Shown here: positions 58,012 to 64,000 of the stretch, in pieces
Position numbering within the stretch: the stretch's first letter is position 1
Layout of the letters: each line of letters begins with the position of its first letter
Origin: Nocardia sp. alder85J
GTDB lineage: Bacteria > Actinomycetota > Actinomycetes > Mycobacteriales > Mycobacteriaceae
NCBI RefSeq assembly: GCF_020176955.2
Contig: NZ_JAIUCZ020000008.1
Location: forward strand, 124,001-188,000
Direction of reading: 5' to 3'
Length of the DNA: 64,000 nucleotides
Translations under genes and position numbers: made by a program
The notes under the pieces: generated by a model
The model's database searches: none
Seen by the model: the letters and a program-made list of their open reading frames with translations, nothing else
Told to the model about the DNA's origin: nothing

Positions 58012-58435
58012 GTGGCAGCGCCGGTGCGGGCCGGGCCGCGCGTTCGGCCGCGGTACTGTCGCACGGCACCTCACCGGCCAGCCACGGCATCCGCGCGACG
58101 AGGCGGTTCCGTAGTTCGGTGAGCGCCGCGATCCGCCGGTCCAGTTCCGCCACCCGAGGCGGCCCGACCCGGGCATAGCCGGTGGCACACCGCGGCTCGT
58201 ACGGAAACACCTCGGGCACTTCCTGATCCAGATACGGCAGGAAGGCGCGCACATCCTCGACGGTGAAGCCGATCGACAACAGCTCCCGGATGTTGCGTAC
58301 CCGCAGCACCGCCTGCTCCTCGAAGTCGCGATATCCCGCCGGGGTCCGGCCGGCGGTCAGCAGCCCCTGCTCCTCGTAGAAGCGCAGGGCCCGGGTGGTG
58401 GTGCCGGTGCGCGCGGCCAGTTCACCGATCAGCAT
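57959..58435 (-). CDS. MerR-family regulator
   Basis: 158 residues from ATG 58435 with GAAGGAGG upstream. The helix-turn-helix is MLIGELAARTGTTTRALRFY and the wing is YRDFEEQAVLRVRNIRELLS. The C-terminal effector part has few Cys and ends in a Pro/Ala-rich tail, so it is more like a drug- or aldehyde-sensing MerR than a metal one. It lies 26 bases downstream of the oxidoreductase gene in the same operon. Confidence 0.85.
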   Translation of the reverse strand: MLIGELAARTGTTTRALRFYEEQGLLTAGRTPAGYRDFEEQAVLRVRNIRELLSIGFTVEDVRAFLPYLDQEVPEVFPYEPRCATGYARVGPPRVAELDRRIAALTELRNRLVARMPWLAGEVPCDSTAAERAARPAPALPPIATPAPPSPRSDRPRR

Positions 58436-58461
58436 GCGGCCTCCTTCGCCGGTCGCCGGGT

Positions 58462-59466
58462 TCAACGCGTCAGCCGGACCACCGTCTTCCCGAGGTGCCG
58501 GCCGTGGATCAGATCGAGCAGCGCCGCCGGGGCGTTCGCCAGGCCGTCGATCACCGTCTCGTGCTGCACGATCGCGCCCTCGGCGAGCCAGGTCCGCAGC
58601 AGCGCACCGTATTCGGCGGCCCGATCGAGATGATCGCCGACGGTGAAGCCGCGCAACGTCAGCCGCTTGCCGATCACCGGCAGCAGGTCGCCGGGGCCGC
58701 TGTCGGGTGCGCCACCCGCGCGTTGCCGGGCCAGCGCCCCGCACAATGCGATTCGGCCACCCGGGTTCATCACCTCCAGTGCGGCCCGCAGATGGTCACC
58801 GCCGACGTTGTCGAAATACACGTCGACGCCCTCCGGCGCGGCCGCGCGCAACTGCGGCAGCACTCCGTCGTGATAGTCGAAAACGGCGTCGTAGCCCAGT
58901 TTTTCGCGGGCATGAGCGACCTTCTCCGGGGATCCGGCGCTGCCGACGACCCGTCCGGCTCCGAGCAGCCGGGCGAGTTGCCCGGCCGCGCTGCCGACGG
59001 CCCCCGCCGCGCTCGACACGTATACCGTGTCGCCGGAACGCATCCCGGCCACGGCGGTGAGCCCGACATAGGCGACCAGCCCGGTGGACAGATGCCCCGA
59101 CGGGGAGTCGAAGGCCCCCGCCGCCAGCACCTGCACCTCCCCCGCACCCGCGACGGCGTGCTCCCGCCAGCCGAGCCGATGCCGCACCAGCGCACCCACC
59201 GGCGCCTCCGGCCGATCCGAGGCGATCACCTCGCCCACGGCATCGCCGGACAGCGGCGCCCCGACCTGGTACGGCGGCATCGGAATTCCGGGGTACGCCC
59301 CGATCAGCATCAGCATGCCCGGATCCAGGGACATGTACAGGTTGCGGATCAGGACCTCACCGGGTCCGGGCTGCGGCAGCGGATGTGCGACGAGCCGGAA
59401 CGTCGCCGGATCGGGCAGCCCCTCGGGCCGGGCAGCGAGCAGAACCGTATGGGTGGTGATCGTCAT
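58462..59466 (-). CDS. Zinc-independent MDR-family NADP-dependent oxidoreductase
   Basis: 334 residues from ATG 59466. MSLDPGMLMLIGAYPGIPMP, TGLVAYVGLTAVAGMRSGDT and SSAAGAVGSAAGQLARLLGA (the NADP site) match the CurA/prostaglandin reductase group. GKTVVRLTR closes the chain. It reduces alkenals or similar enones. The first gene of a two-gene operon with the MerR regulator. Confidence 0.85.
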   Translation of the reverse strand: MTITTHTVLLAARPEGLPDPATFRLVAHPLPQPGPGEVLIRNLYMSLDPGMLMLIGAYPGIPMPPYQVGAPLSGDAVGEVIASDRPEAPVGALVRHRLGWREHAVAGAGEVQVLAAGAFDSPSGHLSTGLVAYVGLTAVAGMRSGDTVYVSSAAGAVGSAAGQLARLLGAGRVVGSAGSPEKVAHAREKLGYDAVFDYHDGVLPQLRAAAPEGVDVYFDNVGGDHLRAALEVMNPGGRIALCGALARQRAGGAPDSGPGDLLPVIGKRLTLRGFTVGDHLDRAAEYGALLRTWLAEGAIVQHETVIDGLANAPAALLDLIHGRHLGKTVVRLTR

Positions 59467-59482
59467 GCCGCGACGGTAGGGA

Positions 59483-59504
59483 TTGACGTGCACGTGAAGG
59501 TCAA
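59483..59504 (-). promoter_or_regulatory. MerR-type operator/promoter
   Basis: TTGAC (59483-59487) and GTCAA (59500-59504) are inverted repeats around the palindrome ACGTGCACGT (59486-59495), 16 bases upstream of the oxidoreductase ATG. The arrangement fits a MerR operator between -35 and -10 boxes with a long spacer. Confidence 0.5.
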
Positions 59505-59526
59505 GCACCGCAGGCACATCCCGCGG

Positions 59527-60318
59527 TCAGCGCACCGCCGCGCGAATTATCCTGGTGCGCAGGGGCATATCGAATTCGCCGGTACCGGTCTCCGGTCGGC
59601 CCCGCAGATATTCGGTGAGGCGGGCCAGCAGGGTGGCGCGTTCCCGGGCGCCGATCACCAGGGTGTGCGAATGGGTGCCGATGGTGGCGACCAGGGATTC
59701 GGCGGTGCGGCGCTGGACGTGTGGCACATCGGTGCTCTCGAACGGTTCGAACAGCGGATGCGCGGGCAGGGCCTCAGCGGTGGTGGCCGGCGACGAGGCG
59801 GGCGAGCGGGACAGGCTGTCCAGCTCCGCGACCCAGTCGACGCTGGTGTCCGTGGTGTTCCAGACGGCCGCGAACACTCCGCCGGGCCGCAACACCCGGG
59901 CGATCTCCGGGAAGGCGCGGGCCTGGTCGAACCAGTGGAACGCCTGGCCGGCCACCACCGCGTGCACCGAATGGTCCGGCAGCGGAATCGATTCCGCGGT
60001 GCCGGCGAAAATCGGTGTTTCCTTCAGCCGCCGCGCGAATTCGGCGCGCATGCCCGCGTCCGGTTCCACCGCGGTCACCCGGGCGTCCAGTTCCAGCAGA
60101 CCCTCGGTCAGTTTGCCGGTACCGGCGCCCAGGTCGAGGACCTCGGGGTGGCCGGCCTCGCTCACGGGAGCCAGTGCCCAGCGGATCGCCGCGGCCGGAT
60201 AGTCCGGCCGGTGTTCGGCGTAGGCCGCGGCGACGGCGCCGAAGGACGCGGCGCGGCGGGCCGACAGTTCCGCCCCCGCGTCGCCCGGACTCTCGGTCGA
60301 TCTCTCGGAATCCCGCAC
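59527..60318 (-). CDS. Class I SAM-dependent methyltransferase
   Basis: 263 residues from ATG 60318. RAASFGAVAAAYAEHRPDYP, then VLDLGAGTGKLTEGLLELDA (motif I), AVEPDAGMRAEFARRL and HAVVAGQAFHWFDQARAFPE are typical of the family that includes yeast Trm9-like and small-molecule methyltransferases. The substrate is unknown. It lies 60 bases upstream of the oxidoreductase gene's promoter. Confidence 0.85.
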   Translation of the reverse strand: MRDSERSTESPGDAGAELSARRAASFGAVAAAYAEHRPDYPAAAIRWALAPVSEAGHPEVLDLGAGTGKLTEGLLELDARVTAVEPDAGMRAEFARRLKETPIFAGTAESIPLPDHSVHAVVAGQAFHWFDQARAFPEIARVLRPGGVFAAVWNTTDTSVDWVAELDSLSRSPASSPATTAEALPAHPLFEPFESTDVPHVQRRTAESLVATIGTHSHTLVIGARERATLLARLTEYLRGRPETGTGEFDMPLRTRIIRAAVR

Positions 60319-60357
60319 CCGGCCATGCTAGAGCCGAGCTCCGTGCCGGGCATCCGG

Positions 60358-60888
60358 TTATTGCGGGGACTGCGGTGATCCGGAGTGCGGCGGCGACCAG
60401 GTGTCGTCGTCGATCATGCGGAATTGCGTGACCGCGGGCGGGGGTTCGGTGTGCCCGGTCAGCACCCAGGCCATTTGCAACGACAGCCGGACCAGCCGGC
60501 GGGCGGTGTAGAACAGCAGCGCGGCCAGCGGCAGTTCGCCGAAGACGGCGGTGAGCACCGAGATCAGCAGATCGGAGGTGTTCCAGTCCAGCACGATGTC
60601 GAACCAGGCGTCGCACACCAGCAGCGTCGCGGTGATGATCGCCCACGGGATGAAGATCTGCCGCCGCAGCCAGGCGAACAGCGCGGTCATGCCGACCGTG
60701 CCGATCAGGATGCAGTCGAAGCCCACCCAGGCGATGTCCCACTGCCGGACCTCGTGGTGCGCGGGCAGACTGGTCGACAGATAGGCGACCCACGGCACCA
60801 GGAAGACGAAGCTGCCGGTCACCACTGCGAGGAACAACCGCCGCAGCAGGATCGCGTGCGGATGCTGCGAGGTGAGCGTGAAAGCCAT
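60358..60888 (-). CDS. Four-helix membrane protein of unknown function
   Basis: 176 residues from ATG 60888. Four membrane segments: FLAVVTGSFVFLVPWVAYL, GFDCILIGTVGMTALFAW, PWAIITATLLVCDAWFDIVL and LISVLTAVFGELPLAALLF. The C-terminus is cytosolic and Pro/Ser-rich. It resembles unassigned actinobacterial membrane proteins; no motif points to a function. Confidence 0.7.
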   Translation of the reverse strand: MAFTLTSQHPHAILLRRLFLAVVTGSFVFLVPWVAYLSTSLPAHHEVRQWDIAWVGFDCILIGTVGMTALFAWLRRQIFIPWAIITATLLVCDAWFDIVLDWNTSDLLISVLTAVFGELPLAALLFYTARRLVRLSLQMAWVLTGHTEPPPAVTQFRMIDDDTWSPPHSGSPQSPQ

Positions 60889-60954
60889 GACGCCTCCCGG
60901 TCGGCGCGGCCCCGCGGGTGCGGGCGGCGGACCAGATCAGCGTAGCGGGGCGAT

Positions 60955-61578
60955 TCAGCGCACTATCGGCAACTCCGGGCCTGGTTCGGCCAGCCAGAGC
61001 AGCCAGTGCGGCACGATCAGGGCGGCGAACTCCTCGTAACCGGCAGCGCTGGGATGGAATCCGTCGCCCGCGGTGACCTCCCGCATCCAGGTGGCGCTGT
61101 GCCGCAGCGGATCGAACACCCGGATACAGGGCGTCGATTCCCGCTCGCACACCGTGGCGAACAGCTCGCCCAGCTTCGCCACCCGGCCGTTGTGCTCCTC
61201 GTCGGCGCTCGGCGGCGGCGCCACCACCAGGGCGGGCCAGCCCCGCGCCCGGGCGCTGCGCAGGATGTCGCCGAGGTGATCCGCCGACTGCTCGGGGTCC
61301 ACCCGGGGCCGGCCGTCCTCGAGCACCGCGTCGTTCACGCCGAAACAGAACACCACGCGGGCGTCGGTGCCCTCCGGCAACCGTTGGGCGCATTCCGGTT
61401 CCCAGCGCGCGGCGATCTCGGCGGAGGTCTGCCGCCGCACCCCCAGGTTGTAGTAACTCAGCGGCTGCCCGGCGCCGATCGCCCGGACCGCGAGGCGGCC
61501 CGCCCAGCCCAGGCATTGTCTGTCACCCAGACCGGCCACCAGCGAATCCCCCACGAAACAGATTCGGACATCTCGCAC
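60955..61578 (-). CDS. GDSL/SGNH-family esterase
   Basis: 207 residues from ATG 61578. All four SGNH blocks are visible: nucleophile Ser in FVGDSLVAGLG, Gly/Asn region in YYNLGVRRQTS, Asn in FGVNDAVLEDG and the Asp-His pair in GDGFHPSAAGY. No signal peptide is present, so it is probably cytosolic. It hydrolyses an ester or thioester that is not known. Confidence 0.85.
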   Translation of the reverse strand: MRDVRICFVGDSLVAGLGDRQCLGWAGRLAVRAIGAGQPLSYYNLGVRRQTSAEIAARWEPECAQRLPEGTDARVVFCFGVNDAVLEDGRPRVDPEQSADHLGDILRSARARGWPALVVAPPPSADEEHNGRVAKLGELFATVCERESTPCIRVFDPLRHSATWMREVTAGDGFHPSAAGYEEFAALIVPHWLLWLAEPGPELPIVR

Positions 61579-61730
61579 GCTGTGATCGTGGCACGGGTTT
61601 CGAATTCTCGCTCCGGGTTTTCCCGACCGGCCGAATTCCCGGCCGGGAGCCGCGAAATATGATCACGGGAACCGAACGGTGATGCCGTCCGGCGCGGACC
61701 GGGAGGGGCGCTCCCGGGAGGGAACAGAGG

Positions 61731-64000
61731 ATGACTTCGGCGAGACCCGATCGGCGACCTTGTCGTGCCCGCGGGCGAGGTGGACGCGCACCGGTGCGTG
61801 CCCACCCGCCCCGGCTCGGCGCGCCCGGCCGGCCGGCCCTCGCGCTGGACACCGCGGCCCGGCCGCAGCGGCGTGTTGCCGTCGGCGGGCCCGATCGACT
61901 CCTGCATACTCACCAACGAGCCGACCCTGGGACCGACGCCGCTCCCTCGATCCGAAAGATCCGATTGGACATGCGAGTCGACGGGCGGGAAATCCCCGTC
62001 TCCGGCAGCCTGCTGCAGCCGCGGATCCGGCGCACCAGCGACATCCTGCGCGTGGTGCTGTCGGCGTTGCTGGTGGCGCTGGTCGTCATCGGCTCGCTGA
62101 TCACCCGGTCCCGCTGGGAGGCGCTGGAACGATCCTTGTCGGACATCCTCGGCGTACTTCCGCCGGACAAGTCCAACCTGGTGTACGTGCTGTACAGCAT
62201 CGCGATCTGCGCGCTGCCGTTCGCGATCCTGTTGCGGCTGTTGCTGCGCCGGCAGTTCAAGCTGCTGGTCGGCTATGTCGCCGCCGGGCAGATCGCGATC
62301 GTGCTGTTGTCGCTGACCGGGACCGGCGGCCTGTCCTGGCCGCAATGGCATTGGACCGGGCCGAAACAGCTGGACACCTTCCTGGCCCAGTTCCTCGACG
62401 ATCCGCGCTGGATCGCGATGCTGGCGGCGGTGCTGACCGTGGCCAGCCCGTGGTTGCCGGCCTCGTGGCGGCGCGGGTGGTGGGCGCTGTTGCTGGCCTT
62501 CGTGCCGCTGCACCTGTTCGTCAGCCTGGTGGTGCCGTCACGAGCCATCTTCGGGCTGGCCGGGGGCTGGTTCATCGGCGCGGTGATCGTGCTGGTCGTC
62601 GGCACCCCGGCGCTGGAGGTGCCGCTGGAGGCGGCGGTGCGGGTGCTGGCCGAGCGCGGCTACACGGTCACCGCGTTCACGGTGCTGCGACCGGCCGGGC
62701 CCGGACCGCTGCAACTGGCCGCCGAGACCGGGCCGCGGCAGCGCCTGATCGTCGAGATGTATGGGCAGAATCAACGCAGCTACGGCATGTTGCGGCAGGT
62801 GCGGCGCTATCTGACCTTCCGGGCCGGCGAACGCAGCCCGGCCTTCGCCTCGCTGCGCCGCGCGGTCGAGCACCGGGCGCTGCTGGGTATCGCCATCGGC
62901 GATCTCGGGCTGGCCAGCTCCAAACCGCTCACCGTCGCCGCGCTCGGCCGCGCCTGGACCCTGTACGCGCACACCGTGCCACAGGGCCGGACCCTGGCCG
63001 CCGAGGGCGCCGGCGACACCACCCTGCCCGGTGACCAGGGCATGCTCACCATGGTGTGGCGGGCGTTGCAGGAGTTGCACCGCGCCCAGATCTCGCACGG
63101 CGATCTGCGGGCCGAGGAGATCCGGATCACCGACGGGCGGGTGTTGTTCGGCGGGTTCAGCCTCGCCGAATTCGGCGCCTATCCGGTCCGATTCCATTCC
63201 GACGTGGCCCAATTGCTGTTGTCGACCGCCGCGCTGTTCGGCGCGGAGCCGGCCGTGCGGACCGCGCGGCGGGTGTTCGGCGACGAGGTGGTGCTGCTCG
63301 CCTCGCGGCGGCTGACGAAATCCGCCCTGCCCCGGCATCTGCGCCGTTCGGTGCGCGATGCCGGCGAGGTGATGAAGACCGTCCGGGCCCAGGTGCAGGA
63401 GCAGACCGGCGAGGACCGCATCGAGGCCGCGCAGATCACCCGCTACTCCCGCAACCAGATCATCCAGCTGGTGCTGTTGTTCGCGCTGGTCTACGTCGCG
63501 TATCCGTTCATCAGCCAGGTGCCGACCTTCTTCACCGAACTGGGCAGCGCGAACTGGTGGTGGGCGCTGGTGGGGCTGACCATCTCGGCGCTGACCTACG
63601 TGGGCGCGGCGATGGCGCTGTGGGGCTGTGCTGGGGAGTCGGTGAACTTCCGCAATCTGCTGCTGATGCAGGTGGCCAACACCTTCGCGGCCACCACCAC
63701 CCCGGCCGGGGTGGGCGGGCTCGCGCTGAGCGTGCGCTTCCTGCAACGCGGCGGGCTGGGCGCGGTGCGGGCCACCGCGGCGGTGGCGCTGCAACAGACC
63801 GTGCAGGTGGTCACGCACGTGGTGCTGCTGATCGTGTTCAGCGTGGCGGCCGGGGTGTCGGCCAACCTCTCGCATTTCGTGCCGAGTGCGACCGTGCTGT
63901 ACTTCGCGGCGGGCGCGCTGCTGGGCGTGCTCGGGGTGGCGATCCTGGTGCCGACGGTGCGGCGCTGGTTGCGCACCGAGGTGCGGCCGCAGCTGACCGA
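61731..64000 (+). CDS. Lysylphosphatidylglycerol synthase-type flippase with kinase-like segment, 3' end outside
   Basis: 756 codons from ATG 61731 (CAGAGG upstream); ATG 61971 is an alternative and begins the conserved text. The frame runs off the right edge. Six membrane segments come first (VVLSALLVALVVIGSLI onwards). A soluble domain follows with ELHRAQISHGDLRAEEIRIT, like the HGDL catalytic loop of kinases, but FGGF replaces the DFG motif, so it may be a pseudokinase. The last part is the UPF0104/MprF-type membrane domain (TTTPAGVGGLALSVRFLQRG). It probably moves or senses a lipid or glycan in the membrane. Confidence 0.75.
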   Translation, partial: MTSARPDRRPCRARGRGGRAPVRAHPPRLGAPGRPALALDTAARPQRRVAVGGPDRLLHTHQRADPGTDAAPSIRKIRLDMRVDGREIPVSGSLLQPRIRRTSDILRVVLSALLVALVVIGSLITRSRWEALERSLSDILGVLPPDKSNLVYVLYSIAICALPFAILLRLLLRRQFKLLVGYVAAGQIAIVLLSLTGTGGLSWPQWHWTGPKQLDTFLAQFLDDPRWIAMLAAVLTVASPWLPASWRRGWWALLLAFVPLHLFVSLVVPSRAIFGLAGGWFIGAVIVLVVGTPALEVPLEAAVRVLAERGYTVTAFTVLRPAGPGPLQLAAETGPRQRLIVEMYGQNQRSYGMLRQVRRYLTFRAGERSPAFASLRRAVEHRALLGIAIGDLGLASSKPLTVAALGRAWTLYAHTVPQGRTLAAEGAGDTTLPGDQGMLTMVWRALQELHRAQISHGDLRAEEIRITDGRVLFGGFSLAEFGAYPVRFHSDVAQLLLSTAALFGAEPAVRTARRVFGDEVVLLASRRLTKSALPRHLRRSVRDAGEVMKTVRAQVQEQTGEDRIEAAQITRYSRNQIIQLVLLFALVYVAYPFISQVPTFFTELGSANWWWALVGLTISALTYVGAAMALWGCAGESVNFRNLLLMQVANTFAATTTPAGVGGLALSVRFLQRGGLGAVRATAAVALQQTVQVVTHVVLLIVFSVAAGVSANLSHFVPSATVLYFAAGALLGVLGVAILVPTVRRWLRTEVRPQLT

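Overview
This is chromosomal DNA from a very GC-rich actinomycete. Gene order over 28.9-44.7 kb matches the mycobacterial block Rv0046c-Rv0058: ino1, a PadR regulator, a DUF5318 protein, ponA1, a membrane glycosyltransferase, rpsF-ssb-rpsR-rplI and an intein-bearing dnaB. Together with menC, a TIGR04338 metallohydrolase, an F420-type oxidoreductase, many leaderless promoters and a rifamycin-associated element, this points to the Mycobacteriales. A Nocardia-like organism is the best guess, but no rRNA is present to confirm it.

Left part (0-6.2 kb): the end of an unrecognised gene, a TPR-CHAT protease gene, a histidine-rich metal-binding protein, a YeiH-type exporter with an unlisted 45-residue membrane-protein partner, and an LLM-type oxidoreductase. 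From about 6.3 to 13.1 kb lies an accessory island. A 30-bp direct repeat sits at 6724-6753 and 13111-13140, each copy just downstream of an integrase 3' end, and a decayed second copy of the island's dioxygenase gene lies outside the left repeat. This looks like two related integrative elements stacked at one site. The island holds a tightly overlapped dioxygenase / 82-residue protein / HicB-like operon, a NUDIX gene, an XRE regulator broken by an IS5-family element, an IS3-family element with a frameshifted orfA, and fragments of a primase-like gene and an integrase.

Core part (13.2-44.7 kb): ugpC-type ATPase; HxlR regulator and thiolase sharing an operator; TetR regulator and FAD monooxygenase; menC; an operon of DUF2786, a 45-residue Cys-rich protein and TIGR04338; a sugar importer (binding lipoprotein plus two permeases) with no ATPase of its own, probably served by the ugpC product; two class A penicillin-binding proteins 3.6 kb apart; tandem GyrI-like proteins; then the conserved cell-envelope and replication block. 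dnaB carries a 333-residue intein that starts with Ala and has the features of the class 3 (WCT) splicing group. A 750-bp gap upstream of dnaB holds several DnaA-box-like sites.

Right part (44.7-64 kb): ECF42-type sigma factor with its DGPF partner; a helR gene behind a perfect rifamycin-associated element (rifamycin tolerance); a DHFR-like protein; a citrate synthase fused to a DNA-binding domain with a perfect palindrome at its promoter; NUDIX, several methyltransferases, a lipoprotein, a phytoene-desaturase-like oxidoreductase, a MerR/oxidoreductase operon, a GDSL esterase, and the 5' part of a membrane protein with a kinase-like segment that runs off the right edge. I saw no tRNA, rRNA or CRISPR array.
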